DNA of 64,000 nucleotides from a bacterium. GTDB taxonomy: Bacteria > Gemmatimonadota > Gemmatimonadetes > Longimicrobiales > RSA9. A program made the position numbers and the translations under genes. Shown here in pieces: positions 54,996-63,767 of the stretch; the first letter of the stretch is position 1; each line of letters opens with the position of its first letter. The notes beneath the pieces were generated by a model that saw only the letters and a program-made list of their open reading frames with translations, searched no databases and was not told the origin of the DNA. Where the stretch lies: the NCBI GenBank assembly GCA_003242735.1, contig QGVH01000017.1, positions 24,287 to 88,286 of the forward strand. The letters run 5' to 3'.

Positions 54996-56129
54996 TCAGC
55001 CGGCGGCGCTCGCGGATTCCCGCGGTTTGCCGTAGACCACCTCTCCGCCGTGCGTCACGCAGCACTGGCGGGTGATCTCGTCGTCGAAATCGAGCGCTAG
55101 CGCGCCGTCCTTCACGAGGTGGAGGAGCAGCGCGGCGATGTTCCGGGAGTACATCTGGCTCGCGTGCGTGGGCAGCGAAGCGGCGGCGTTGGTGAAGCCC
55201 ACGATGGTCACGCCGTTGCGTTCCACCTGCTTGCCGGGCTCGGTCAGCTCGCAATTGCCGCCGGTATCCGCGGCGAGGTCGACGATCACGGAGCCGGGGC
55301 GCATGGCGTCGACCATCGCGGCGGTGATGAGACGAGGCGCGGGCTTACCGGGCACCTGTGCGGTGGTGATGACGACGTCGGCCTCGGCGACGAGCCGGGT
55401 AAGGAGCTCGCGTTCCTTCTTCTCGACGTCCTCGGAGACCTGCTTGGCGTAGCCGCTCACGTCCTCGGCCTCCTCCAGGGTGAGACCGACGAACGTCGCG
55501 CCGAGACTCTCGACCTGCTCCTTGGCGGCGGGACGGATGTCGAACGCCTGGACGACGGCGCCGAGCCGTCGTGCCGTGGCGATCGCCTGGAGCCCCGCGA
55601 CGCCCGCGCCGAGCACGAGCACCCGAGCGGGCGGGATGGTGCCCGCGGCGGTCATGAGCATCGGGAAGAACTTCCCGATGGCGTTGGCGCCGATCAGCGC
55701 CGCCTTGTAGCCGGCGACGGTCGCCTGCGAAGAGAGCGCATCCATCTTCTGCGCACGGGTGATGCGCGGGATGAGCTCCATGGCAAACGCGGTGACGCGG
55801 CGTGCGGCGAGTCGTTCGAGCAGCGAGGGGTTGGCCGATGGAGAGAGGAACGAGATCAGTGCGGCGCCTTCCGGGATCCGGTCGGCCTCGTCGTCCAGGG
55901 GCCGCTGCACTTTGAGCACGACGTCGGCTCCGGCGTAGACCTCGGCCGGGCCAGCGGCGATGGCCGCGCCCGCTTCACGGTAGGCGTCGTCGGAGAAACC
56001 AGCGGCGGCGCCGGCGCCCGACTCGACGGTGACGTTCAGGCCGGCGTTGGTGAGCTGGCTGATCGTCTCGGGAACCAGCGCGACTCGCGTCTCGCCGGGC
56101 AGGACTTCCTTGGGAACGGCGACGTTCAT
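54996..56129 (-). CDS. pntA: NAD(P) transhydrogenase subunit alpha, NAD-binding part
   Basis: 377 residues, soluble domain I. Landmarks of the alanine dehydrogenase/PntA family: VAVPKEVLPGETRVALVPE, FAMELIPRITRAQKMDALSSQATVAGYKA, VLVLGAGVAGLQAIATARRLGAVV (NAD-binding GAGVAGL) and VKDVIVTTAQVPGK-like VVITTAQVPGKPAPRLIT. Start at 56129, the second of two close ATGs, since GGAGGG lies 7 bases upstream of it. First gene of the operon; a promoter candidate lies at 56193-56220. Confidence 0.95.
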   Translation of the reverse strand: MNVAVPKEVLPGETRVALVPETISQLTNAGLNVTVESGAGAAAGFSDDAYREAGAAIAAGPAEVYAGADVVLKVQRPLDDEADRIPEGAALISFLSPSANPSLLERLAARRVTAFAMELIPRITRAQKMDALSSQATVAGYKAALIGANAIGKFFPMLMTAAGTIPPARVLVLGAGVAGLQAIATARRLGAVVQAFDIRPAAKEQVESLGATFVGLTLEEAEDVSGYAKQVSEDVEKKERELLTRLVAEADVVITTAQVPGKPAPRLITAAMVDAMRPGSVIVDLAADTGGNCELTEPGKQVERNGVTIVGFTNAAASLPTHASQMYSRNIAALLLHLVKDGALALDFDDEITRQCCVTHGGEVVYGKPRESASAAG

Positions 56130-56192
56130 GGGCATCCCTCCAGCGGACCGGCTCCGGCGCCGGCGCCCTGCCGGCGCGTCTCCCATTGGGGC

Positions 56193-56220
56193 AATGTAAG
56201 CGGCGCGCAGACTTCCACAA
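56193..56220 (-). promoter_or_regulatory. Promoter of the pnt operon
   Basis: On the minus strand TTGTGG (56220-56215), 16-bp spacer, TACATT (56198-56193), about 65 bases before pntA. Confidence 0.45.
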
Positions 56221-56252
56221 GTCGGCGCGCCGCCGTGTGGGCCGGGCGGAGC

Positions 56253-56879
56253 TCAGAACAGGATGCCGATGGCAAGGGCGTCGCGGTCGCCGCCCAACGT
56301 GATGCCGAAGCGGATCGTCCAGCCCTGACGCAGCGCGACGTCGACGCCGAGGTCGATCGCGAAGTCGAGATCGAGGTCGTCATTGCCGAAGCAACCGCGT
56401 CTACCCGGGAAGTCATCGTCATCGCCGAGGCACGCATCCACCATCAGACGGGGCGTGCCGTAGGGCGTGAACGTCGCGCCTTCGGCGGGCAGCGTGCGGC
56501 CGAGCGTGACGCCGAACGGGAAGCTGAGGAGCACGTTGTTCTCGGCGGACAGCCCTACGCCCACGACCCACGAGGCGTCCAGAGGGAAGTCTGCCGAAGC
56601 GCGGGCCAGCGTGCCGCTGAAGTCTACGCCGCCGAAGACCGCGAGGTCGTTGTCGAAGTCCTGCTCGGCGAGGCCGAAGCGGAGCCCGAAGGAGCGCGTG
56701 CCCCGCCACGTCGCCATCACCCCGAGATCTCCGAACGCCGCCTCCATCAGGTACAGACCGAAGCCGTTGGCCGGCCGCGGCGGCAACAGCATGGGCGAGT
56801 CCCACGCCACCTGCGCGGCTGCGCCGCTGGCGCTCCACACGGTCAACGCGAGCACGAGGCCCGCGAGTCGCTTCCTCAT
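56253..56879 (-). CDS. Hypothetical outer-membrane beta-barrel-like protein
   Basis: 208 residues with a signal peptide (1-22, cut after AAA) and a barrel-like strand pattern (GLYLMEAAFGDLGVMATWRG, FGLRFGLAEQDF, WVVGVGLSAENNVLLSFPFGVTLG, WTIRFGITLGGDRDALAIGILF) ending in Phe. Two cysteines and an acidic run (LGDDDDFPG) lie near residue 155. GGAGGAG precedes the ATG. Encoded just upstream of the pnt operon on the same strand, but with a separate promoter in between. Confidence 0.7.
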   Translation of the reverse strand: MRKRLAGLVLALTVWSASGAAAQVAWDSPMLLPPRPANGFGLYLMEAAFGDLGVMATWRGTRSFGLRFGLAEQDFDNDLAVFGGVDFSGTLARASADFPLDASWVVGVGLSAENNVLLSFPFGVTLGRTLPAEGATFTPYGTPRLMVDACLGDDDDFPGRRGCFGNDDLDLDFAIDLGVDVALRQGWTIRFGITLGGDRDALAIGILF

Positions 56880-57103
56880 CGAACTCCTCCAAGTCCTTCA
56901 ACCATGCCTGATCCTGCGCCCGCCCATCCCGCCGCCCGATCGGCGGCCTCGCCACGCGCCCGGGCGCGCTCGCGCGCGGCGTCACACATTCCCTACGGCG
57001 CGTGAACCGGCGTTCCGGTCACACCACCGCATCCGCCCCGATCGCGACCCGCATCGACGGCTCGACAGGCTCCGCCGCCAGAATCGGCGTTGTCACGGGA
57101 GCG

Positions 57104-57913
57104 TCAGCCCTCTCCCCGGGTGCGCGGCACCAGCGCGACCACGCGCACGGGGCCGCCCGAGCCGCCTTCGATCTTCATCGGCAGCGCGATCACGATGGCA
57201 CCCGTGGGCGGGAGCTGGTCCAGATTGGTGAGGTTCTCGAGGCCGGGCACGTCCGCCGCTGCTGCGATGCGGTGCACGATGAAGTCCTGAGACGCGCCGT
57301 AGTCGATCGATGCGACGTCGGCGCCCAAGGCCGCCACGCGCCGCTCCTCCACCAGGATCCTCGCCGCCTCCTCGCCGTACGAGGGGAAGTGGAGGTTCGA
57401 CGCATCGCCGGGCGTGTCATCCCCCAGGTAGGCGCGCGCATCCGGCCAGCGGCTGCTCCAACCGGTGCGGAGCAGCACGATGGTTCCCGGCTGGATCGTG
57501 CCGTGGAGCCGCTCGAACGCCGTGATGTCCGAGGGTTGGAGTCGGTAGTCCGGGTCGTTCGCCGCCTGCGCCGTGATGTCGATGACGACGGCGGGCGCGA
57601 TCAGCTTTTCCAGCGGGATCTGGTCCGCCGTGAGGCGGCCTTCGGCGAAGTGGATCGGCGCGTCGAGGTGCGTGCCGCCGTGCTCCGGCGAGGAGAAGGC
57701 GTTCGCCGAGTAGAACCAGCCGCCCGGCGTCGGGCCGTAGGCGAGCCGCTCGAGCTCGAACTTCGTCGGCGACGTCGGCCAGTACAGCGTCTCGGCGTTG
57801 TACGGGTGCGTCAGGTCGACGATCCGGTAACCGGACAGGTCCGGGGTGGCTCGCGGGGCGTTGCCACACGCCAGCGCCACGGCGGCCAGGACGAGCGGGA
57901 GGTGGCGTCGCAT
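57104..57913 (-). CDS. Cyclase-family (kynurenine formamidase-like) lipoprotein
   Basis: 269 residues with a lipoprotein signal (LPLVLAAVALACGN). The metal-dependent cyclase family signature HGGTHLDAPIHF lies near residue 75, preceded by YRIVDLTHPYNAETLYWPTSP and followed by VVIDITAQAA and GTIVLLRTGWSSRW. Family members hydrolyse amides or lactones, such as N-formylkynurenine, using zinc or manganese. Export as a lipoprotein is unusual for a kynurenine formamidase, so another substrate is likely. Confidence 0.8.
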   Translation of the reverse strand: MRRHLPLVLAAVALACGNAPRATPDLSGYRIVDLTHPYNAETLYWPTSPTKFELERLAYGPTPGGWFYSANAFSSPEHGGTHLDAPIHFAEGRLTADQIPLEKLIAPAVVIDITAQAANDPDYRLQPSDITAFERLHGTIQPGTIVLLRTGWSSRWPDARAYLGDDTPGDASNLHFPSYGEEAARILVEERRVAALGADVASIDYGASQDFIVHRIAAAADVPGLENLTNLDQLPPTGAIVIALPMKIEGGSGGPVRVVALVPRTRGEG

Positions 57914-58347
57914 GGTACGGCTCCGTCGAGTTGCCGGTTCTGCGGGCCGTGTGTGTCGCAATAGGCGACGTCCGCGGCGAGTCGTCAAGGGTCATGCGAG
58001 GCGCCCGGTGCGGACCAGCCAGGTGCGGGCGTGGGCTCGCGTGGCGATCGCCGTGTCATCGATCCATGCGCCCTCGACTGCGAAGAGGCTCGGCACGGCG
58101 GTTCCTCCGAGCCGCGAGGGGACTCGGCGCGGGCGCTCCGGCGGTGGGCGAGCCGAACGGACCGCGAGCGTGGTCGGTAGGGCGTGTTCTGGGTGTTCGG
58201 TAGGGGGCGCTGCGCCGACGGAGATCCGCGCAGGCGTCTACCGGCGACGGCGGCGAACGTGGTGTGGAGCGACGGGGGCGCCGGGCGGCCGCGTGCGTGC
58301 GCGCGCTCCCGGCCCGTGCACGTCCACGACCCCGAACGCGCGACGGC
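57914..58347. other. Intergenic stretch without a recognised gene
   Basis: Between the cyclase and the phosphatase gene. Frames here are short or low in complexity, and I see no repeat, hairpin with U-run or conserved motif. Confidence 0.45.
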
Positions 58348-59052
58348 TCACACTCCCGAGCGCAGCAGCGCCGGCAGCTCGCGGATGCTCTCGAGGCGGA
58401 CGAACTCGCGCCCCCGGAGGTCCTCCTCGTCCACCACCTCGAAGGAGCAGGTGAGGGGGTACGGGATGTGGACGCCGACGCCGCCGATCTCGAGCACGGG
58501 CAGCACGTCGGAGCGCAGGGAGTTGCCCGCCATGAGGAAGCGCCGCGGCTCGACGCCGTGGCGGGCGGTGAGCATGCGGTAGCAGCGCGCGTCCTTCTCC
58601 GTCACGATCTCGACGGCGGAGAAGTAGTCGCCGAGGCCGGAGCGGGCGAGCTTGCTCTCCTGGTCGTACAGGTCGCCCTTGGTCACCAGCATCAGGCGGT
58701 GCCGCTCGGCCAGCTCGCGCACCGCGTCCGCCGCGCCGTCCAGCAGCTCGACCGGATGCTCGAGCATCTCTCGGCCCCAATCCAGAATGCGCTGGAGGTC
58801 CGACCCGCTGATCCGGCCCTCGGTCAGCTCGATCGCGGTCTCGATCATGGAGAGCGTGAAGCCCTTCACGCCGTAGCCGAAGTGGCGGAGGTTGCGCTTC
58901 TCGGTCTCGATCAGCCGCTGCTCGATCCACTCGGCGTCGTGGTAGGGCGCGAGCAGCTCGCGGAAACGCTCCTGCACCGCCTTGAAGACGGGTTCGTTGT
59001 GCCAGAGCGTGTCGTCGGCGTCGAGGGCGATGATGTCGACTTCCAGTGGCAT
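58348..59052 (-). CDS. HAD-superfamily hydrolase
   Basis: 234 residues. HAD motifs: nucleophile DADDT (about 8-12) in IIALDADDTLWHNE, motif II Thr in LMLVTKGD (about 125), and the end motif in FLMAGNSLRSDVLPVLEIGG (about 175). The cap is helical, type C1. The second-motif form TKGD and the WHN after the nucleophile are common in phosphoglycolate-phosphatase-like HADs. Substrate unknown. Start ATG 59052. Confidence 0.85.
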   Translation of the reverse strand: MPLEVDIIALDADDTLWHNEPVFKAVQERFRELLAPYHDAEWIEQRLIETEKRNLRHFGYGVKGFTLSMIETAIELTEGRISGSDLQRILDWGREMLEHPVELLDGAADAVRELAERHRLMLVTKGDLYDQESKLARSGLGDYFSAVEIVTEKDARCYRMLTARHGVEPRRFLMAGNSLRSDVLPVLEIGGVGVHIPYPLTCSFEVVDEEDLRGREFVRLESIRELPALLRSGV

Positions 59053-59295
59053 CGAGCGGGTGCTCCGGAACGGGTGATCACGACACGGGACCGGCGTTTC
59101 TCGCGAGACGGCCCCGCCCGGGCGGCCAAGGCGCGTGGGCGGCGCCCCTCGCGACACGGCTCGCCACGGGCGGCCGGGACCCGCCGCTGACGCCGCTCAG
59201 GAGGCGGCGCGGCCCCGGGTCGGACGCGAGAGATCGCGCGGCCGATCCCGCGGCCAATGCAACGGCGCGGCCCGCCTCAGGCGCGGGCAGTGGTC

Positions 59296-59514
59296 CCGCA
59301 ACCGGCGCGAGGGCGCGGCGAACTTCCCGTCTCGCGCCGTCCGGGCCGGGCATGTTTGGACATTGACCGCGCCCGGGGCGGCGAAGTTCCATCGCCCGCG
59401 GCGCGGGAGCGACCGAGCTGGAGGTTGGCCGCCTCCGGCGCGGTAAAGGTCCAACCCGCCCACGCAGGTGCGGACGAGGCGGGAAGTTGTCCGCGCCCGC
59501 CACGTCGAAGCCCC
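59296..59514. repeat. 62-bp-period palindrome array B
   Basis: 33-bp degenerate dyads at about 59296-59328, then 59358-59390, 59420-59452 and 59482-59514, with exact 62-bp steps between the last three. The clearest unit (59358-59390) begins GGACATTGACCGCGCC and ends GGCGGCGAAGTTCC. Intervening 29-bp stretches differ. Same family as the arrays at 50.4 and 61.1 kb. Confidence 0.7.
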
Positions 59515-59533
59515 AGGGCGCCCAGGTGCGCGC

Positions 59534-59671
59534 GGGCATCCAGGGCGCGGGCTTGGGCTTGAGGATCAAGGCGCCCGAGCGTCCGGCGCACGCGCGAGTG
59601 TCCAGTCGCCCGAGCGTCGTCGGCGCGCACGAGTCTCCAGCCGCGCGTCCGGGGCGCGTACGAGTGCCCAG
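59534..59671. repeat. Degenerate 31-35-bp repeat adjoining array B
   Basis: GGGCATCCAG (59534), GAGTGTCCAG (59596), GAGTCTCCAG (59631) and GAGTGCCCAG (59662) recur with GCCCGAGCGTC-like text between. Steps are 62, 35 and 31 bases, so this may be a decayed continuation of array B at half period. From 59672 to 60255 I see no gene or clear repeat. Confidence 0.45.
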
Positions 59672-60255
59672 GCGCCCGCGGGCGGCGGGGGCCTGAGCGC
59701 CCGGGGCCACGCGGTTCCCTGCGGTTCCCTGACGACGGCACCCAGGCCGCCCCGGCGGGGCTACGGCGCCTCCGGATCCGCCCGGCGCGGCGAGAACGTC
59801 GGCCGAGCGTCGGATCTCGCGGCCCAGGACCCGCTCGTGCGCCCTGGGGACGACCGCAGGAACCACGGATCCTGCCCCTCGTTGCCCGGGAATCTACCGC
59901 GCCGCCGTGGGGCTGCGGTAGCCGCCCTGGCCGTGACCGGCCTCGCGGGGGACCCGAGCCGCCGCGCGGCACCGGTACGCGGGCCGCCCGTACGGGTGGG
60001 CGGTCGCGAGCCGTTCGATGCGCCGGCTGGCGGTCACGGGCGCGCCCCACAGCGCGGCCGAGGGGAGAGGCCGCCGCAGCCGGCCCGCTGCGGCGTGCGG
60101 CGCGCCGCACCCGAGCCAGCCGGCGCCTCCGGCCAAGAGCCTTGACCCGGCGGGGTCCGCGCCGCTAACGTTCGGCTCAGCGGCGTACCGCTCCCCCGGA
60201 GACCCGGCCGCCGTGCCGGTGACCGATTCCCACCTGGATCCGGGGGACCTCCACC

Positions 60256-60885
60256 ATGCGAGCCACCCACGGGAAGACGCGGGCGTCTTTCCTGCTCACG
60301 GTGCTCCTCATCCTGTATCTGCTGGCCGTGCTGCCGAGCGCCGCGCACGCCCAGTGGGGCGCGGAGCTGCGCACGCAGGTCGGCTTCGGCGGCGACGCGC
60401 TGCCCAGAGTCACCTACTCCGACGGCAGCTCGTCCGACCTGACCCTGGGCAAGCTGTTCACCGTGACGCTCGGCCCGTCGTACGCGTTTTGGCGTTCCGG
60501 GCGCAGCGCGCTCGTGCTCCAGGCCATGGCCGGCTGGTCCCGGTGGAGCACGGGCCCGAAGGATTCGGACGACCGGCTCGAGATCAACCGGTTCCCGCTC
60601 GAAGCGCTGGCGCTGTACACGCGGCGCACCGGCTACAAGGGGTGGGTCCTGCGGCTGGGCGGCGGCGGCGTCTACCACATCGGCGGCGGCGTCCGCGGGC
60701 GTGGCGGCCTGGACGGCTACAGGCTCGACATTGACACCGCCTTCGGCCTGGCGGGCGAGGTGTCGGTGGTGTCGCGCGGGCTCTCGCTCGGCGTGCGCTA
60801 CACGCACATCCGGCCGGTGGTCGAGGGCGTGGACATGGACGGATCGTCCGTCGGCGTGTTCGTCTCGCTGGTGCCCGCGCAGTAG
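60256..60885 (+). CDS. Hypothetical outer-membrane beta-barrel-like protein
   Basis: 209 residues with a signal peptide (about 1-32: FLLTVLLILYLLAVLPSAAHA) and regular amphipathic strands (WGAELRTQVGFGG, LFTVTLGPSYAFWR, ALVLQAMAGWSRWS, WVLRLGGGGVYHIGGGV, SLGVRYTHIRPVVEGVDMDGSSVGVFVSLV), consistent with an 8-stranded barrel. No family recognised. It is the only gene between two fields of the 62-bp palindrome repeat. Confidence 0.7.
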   Translation: MRATHGKTRASFLLTVLLILYLLAVLPSAAHAQWGAELRTQVGFGGDALPRVTYSDGSSSDLTLGKLFTVTLGPSYAFWRSGRSALVLQAMAGWSRWSTGPKDSDDRLEINRFPLEALALYTRRTGYKGWVLRLGGGGVYHIGGGVRGRGGLDGYRLDIDTAFGLAGEVSVVSRGLSLGVRYTHIRPVVEGVDMDGSSVGVFVSLVPAQ

Positions 60886-60945
60886 ACCGGACCGGGAGCC
60901 CACGCAGGAGACCGGACCGGGAGCCCACGCAGGAGACGGGACCGG
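60886..60945 (+). repeat. Perfect 25-bp tandem duplication
   Basis: A 25-bp unit beginning ACCGGACCGGGAGCCCACG at 60886 is repeated exactly at 60911, with a partial third copy (ACGGGACCGG) at 60936. It starts right at the stop codon of the beta-barrel gene. Its perfect copies show a much more recent event than the decayed arrays nearby. Confidence 0.8.
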
Positions 60946-61078
60946 TGGGCCGAGCCGGGCGGCCCCCGACCCTGTCGGGCGGGCGAGCCCCGAAGCCCAG
61001 CCGAGGTGGGACGGCCTGCGGGCCGATGGAGTGGGCCGGCTCGCCGGGCCGCGGGACGGCGGTGTAGGGGCAGGCGAC

Positions 61079-61297
61079 CACCTCTGCCCAGCCCGGGCGC
61101 GGCGAAGTTCCGCTGTCGCGGGCCGCGCTCGCGGTGCGTGGGAAGTTCGCCGCCTCGGGCGCGGTCATGTTCCATACTTCGTCCACCCGGGCGCGGCGCC
61201 CTGGACGTTCGCCGCCCTGGAACCGGTCAATCTCCACCGAGCCCGGCGGCGCCGGCGCGAAACGGGAAGTATGCCGCGCCCGAAGTCTGCCGCGCCC
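61079..61297. repeat. 62-bp-period palindrome array C
   Basis: 33-bp degenerate dyads at 61079-61111, 61141-61173, 61203-61235 and 61265-61297, all in exact 62-bp steps. Unit 2 begins GGAAGTTCGCCGCC and ends GCGCGGTCATGTTCC; unit 1 ends GGCGCGGCGAAGTTCC. Spacers of 29 bp are unlike one another. Confidence 0.7.
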
Positions 61298-61615
61298 GCG
61301 GCGTCTCCGTCATCCCGTCGTCGCGCCGAGTCCTCCACCGCCCCTGCGTGCGCCGCGCCGGCGCCTATCTGCGCGCCTCAGCGGCGCCCGTTTCCCCTCC
61401 CCCGATCAGGCGCCGGCACGGGACCTTCCCCTGCTCCTCCTCACCAGCGGAGCCGACACCTCGCCAGCGGCCCTGACACCGGTCCGGGCGACCTACCAAC
61501 CTGCAGCGGCTGACCGCACGTCGAGGTCGTCTCGCGTGAAAAGGCCGTCGTTCGTGGGTATACGACGACGTCGTGCGTCGGGCGGCGTCGCCCCGTGATC
61601 GCGTTCGCGGCGGGC

Positions 61616-61760
61616 GCCGGCCACCCGGAGATCGCGCCCGAGCGCGAGAAGGTGCCGGCCGCCCGGAGACCGCGCCCGAACGGGGGCATCGCGGGTGGTG
61701 GGTAGTTTGCGCCAGAACGGGACCGGGCGCTGGCCGTCCGCGGCTTGCGCCCGAGCGGGC
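61616..61760 (+). repeat. Degenerate repeat of about 38 bp upstream of ada
   Basis: GCCGGCCACCCGGAGATCGC (61616) recurs as GCCGGCCGCCCGGAGACCGC (61654) and, more decayed, as GCTGGCCGTCCG (61729), each followed by GCGCCCGAnCG. Ends about 110 bases before the ada start. Confidence 0.5.
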
Positions 61761-61872
61761 GCGGGTCACGGGTGCGCCTGCACTTCGAGCGCAAGATCCG
61801 GATGGCGCAGGGGTGAGCGGGTGCTAGATTGCGGCCGGGGCGAGCGATCACGTCGTCGGGGGTGGACCCGTC

Positions 61873-63042
61873 ATGCGAGCAGAGAGACAAGCCGCGAACG
61901 GCCGGCGGACGCCGGGCCCGCGCCACGCGCTCGTCGAGCCGGACGAGGCGTGGGCGGCCGTGTTGCGCCGTGACCCGGGCGCGGACGGCCGGTTCGTCTA
62001 CGCCGTCGCGACGACGCGCGTCTACTGCCGGCCCGTGTGCCCGGCGCGGCGGCCGCGGCGGGAGCACGTGTCGTTCTTCCCGAGCCCGGCCGAGGCCGAG
62101 GCCGCGGGCTACCGCCCGTGCCGCCGGTGCCGGCCGGACCGCAATGGGCCTTCTGCGGCGGCCGCGTGCGTCGGGCGCGCGAAGGAGTACCTCGATGCGC
62201 ATCTCGACGAGACGGTGACGCTCGAGCAGCTCGGCCGCGTCGCGTACATGAGCCCGTTCCACCTCCAGCGCAGCTTCAAGCGGCTGCTGGGCGTGACGCC
62301 GCGGGAGTACGTGCGCGCGCGGCGCGCCGAGCGGCTGAAGCAGCGTCTGCGTGCCGGCGACACGGTGAGCCGCGCGACGTTCGAGGCCGGCTACGGTTCC
62401 GGCAGCCGAGTGTACGAGCGTGCTGGTGAGGAGCTGGGGATGACGCCGGGAACGTACGGGCGCGGCGGCGCGGGCGAGACGATCCGGTACACGACGGTCG
62501 CCACGTCGCTCGGGCGGATGCTGGTCGCCGCCACGGCGCGGGGCGTTTGCTCTGTCGCGTTCGGAGAGAGCGCCGCGGAGCTGGAGGCAGAGCTCCGGCG
62601 CGAGTTCCCGCGGGCGTCGCTGGTGCGCGCGTCGGATGAGCTGAGCGCCTGGGTGCAGGCCGTCGTCGCGCTGGTGGAAGGCGAGGTGGCGCGGGTGGAC
62701 GTGCCGCTGGACCTCCGCGCGACCGCGTTCCAGCAGCGCGTGTGGAAGGCGCTGCGCGAGATCCCGCCGGGCGAGACGCGGACGTACGGCGAGGTGGCGA
62801 GGGCGATCGGCGCGCCGCGGGCGGCGCGCGCCGTGGCGCGGGCGTGCGCGACCAACCCGGTGGCGGTGGTGGTGCCGTGCCACCGGGTCGTGCCGGCGGG
62901 GTCCGGGGCCGATGTGGGCGGGTATCGGTGGGGAGTCGAGCGGAAGCGGAAGCTGCTCGAGCGGGAGGCGGCAGCGCGGGCGGGCGGCGCGGGTGGCGGA
63001 GGGCACAGGGCACGGGAGGGCGATTCCGGGCGGGTGAGCTGA
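61873..63042 (+). CDS. ada: Ada: methylphosphotriester sensor/activator and O6-methylguanine-DNA methyltransferase
   Basis: 389 residues with the complete Ada layout. Residues 20-90: zinc-bound phosphotriester acceptor domain (VYCRPVCPARRPRREHVSFF, then YRPCRRCRPD). Residues 95-185: AraC-type HTH (LDETVTLEQLGRVAYMSPFHLQRSFKRLLG, in parts). Residues 205-370: DNA methyltransferase, with FQQRVWKALREIPPGETRTYGEVARAIG and the acceptor cysteine in VVVPCHRVV (Cys336). It repairs O6-methylguanine and, once methylated on the N-terminal Cys, activates its own gene. A glycine-rich tail follows. The region directly upstream carries a degenerate repeat. Confidence 0.93.
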   Translation: MRAERQAANGRRTPGPRHALVEPDEAWAAVLRRDPGADGRFVYAVATTRVYCRPVCPARRPRREHVSFFPSPAEAEAAGYRPCRRCRPDRNGPSAAAACVGRAKEYLDAHLDETVTLEQLGRVAYMSPFHLQRSFKRLLGVTPREYVRARRAERLKQRLRAGDTVSRATFEAGYGSGSRVYERAGEELGMTPGTYGRGGAGETIRYTTVATSLGRMLVAATARGVCSVAFGESAAELEAELRREFPRASLVRASDELSAWVQAVVALVEGEVARVDVPLDLRATAFQQRVWKALREIPPGETRTYGEVARAIGAPRAARAVARACATNPVAVVVPCHRVVPAGSGADVGGYRWGVERKRKLLEREAAARAGGAGGGGHRAREGDSGRVS

Positions 63043-63340
63043 GGATGGTGTGGGGAGGCGGGCGCAGGCGATGGCCACGGTAGCGACCGGGCGTAGGACC
63101 GGGCGGGCGCGGCCGGGCGGTGGGAGGAGGCGGGAGGGGCGGGTCGGCGGAGATCGGCAGCTCCCGTGGGGGTCACACGGCCTGGGAGGGGGCGCGGGCG
63201 CTGGCGACCTCGGGCGCCGGCAGCGAACAGCGGCACGGTCCGTGCTGCCGGTGGCGCCGCAGCGCCCCTCGGCGGCCCGAAGTCCGCGCAGCGGGCGTGT
63301 TTGCGCAGTGCCGCCCACGGTTCGGCATAGCCCGGATGGG
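63043..63340. other. Intergenic stretch without a recognised gene
   Basis: About 300 bases of GC-rich sequence between ada and the tRNA-Pro promoter. Frames are low in complexity, and no motif was recognised. Confidence 0.4.
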
Positions 63341-63369
63341 TTGAACCGGCGGCGCCGCGGGGTTATCTT
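63341..63369 (+). promoter_or_regulatory. Promoter of the lone tRNA-Pro
   Basis: TTGAAC (63341-63346), 17-bp spacer, TATCTT (63364-63369), ten bases before the mature tRNA start. Confidence 0.6.
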
Positions 63370-63378
63370 TAGGATTCA

Positions 63379-63452
63379 CGGGACGTGGCGCAGCCCGGTA
63401 GCGCACCTGAATGGGGTTCAGGGGGTCGCCGGTTCAAATCCGGCCGTCCCGA
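63379..63452 (+). tRNA. tRNA-Pro (GGG)
   Basis: 74 bases; acceptor CGGGACG/CGTCCCG with C1-G72; anticodon loop ATGGGGT (GGG) in stem CCTGA/TCAGG; discriminator A. It has its own promoter and terminator, so it is a single-gene unit separate from the large array. Confidence 0.95.
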
Positions 63453-63463
63453 CTGGCTAAGCG

Positions 63464-63496
63464 AAAGCCCGGCAAGCACTTAGCGGCCGGGCTTTT
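63464..63496 (+). terminator. Terminator of tRNA-Pro
   Basis: 10-bp arms AAAGCCCGGC/GCCGGGCTTT (63464-63473 and 63486-63495), loop of 12, followed by a short T stretch (TTTTC). Confidence 0.8.
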
Positions 63497-63767
63497 CGTA
63501 TTCTCCGAGTGCCGGCTTCCGCTGGCACTACGCTTAGCACTACAGCCAGGAGCACGAGCAGCGGCCGGGGTCCGGCCACCCCTTCAGCCGCCCCCGGGGT
63601 CGCGGCGACCGTCCTGCCAGGCGCCGGCCCGGGGCGGTAGCCCGCCCGACAGCCCCCAAACCCGGGGTCGTGTCAGAGGCCCACGCGAGATTATTTGCGG
63701 CCACGGTTGCCGCTCTGTAAACAGAAATGCGGTCACCGCTCCCGTTCACTCTCCGCAGGAGGCTCCT

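Noticed and set aside
59296..61297. CRISPR array (33-bp palindromic repeat plus 29-bp spacer geometry)
   Set aside because: The repeats within an array differ from each other far more than CRISPR repeats do, no leader or cas gene is present, and three separate fields share the motif.
63379..63767. tRNA-Pro as the attachment site of an integrated element
   Set aside because: No integrase, no repeated tRNA 3' end and no change of composition are visible in the 550 bases to the window end.
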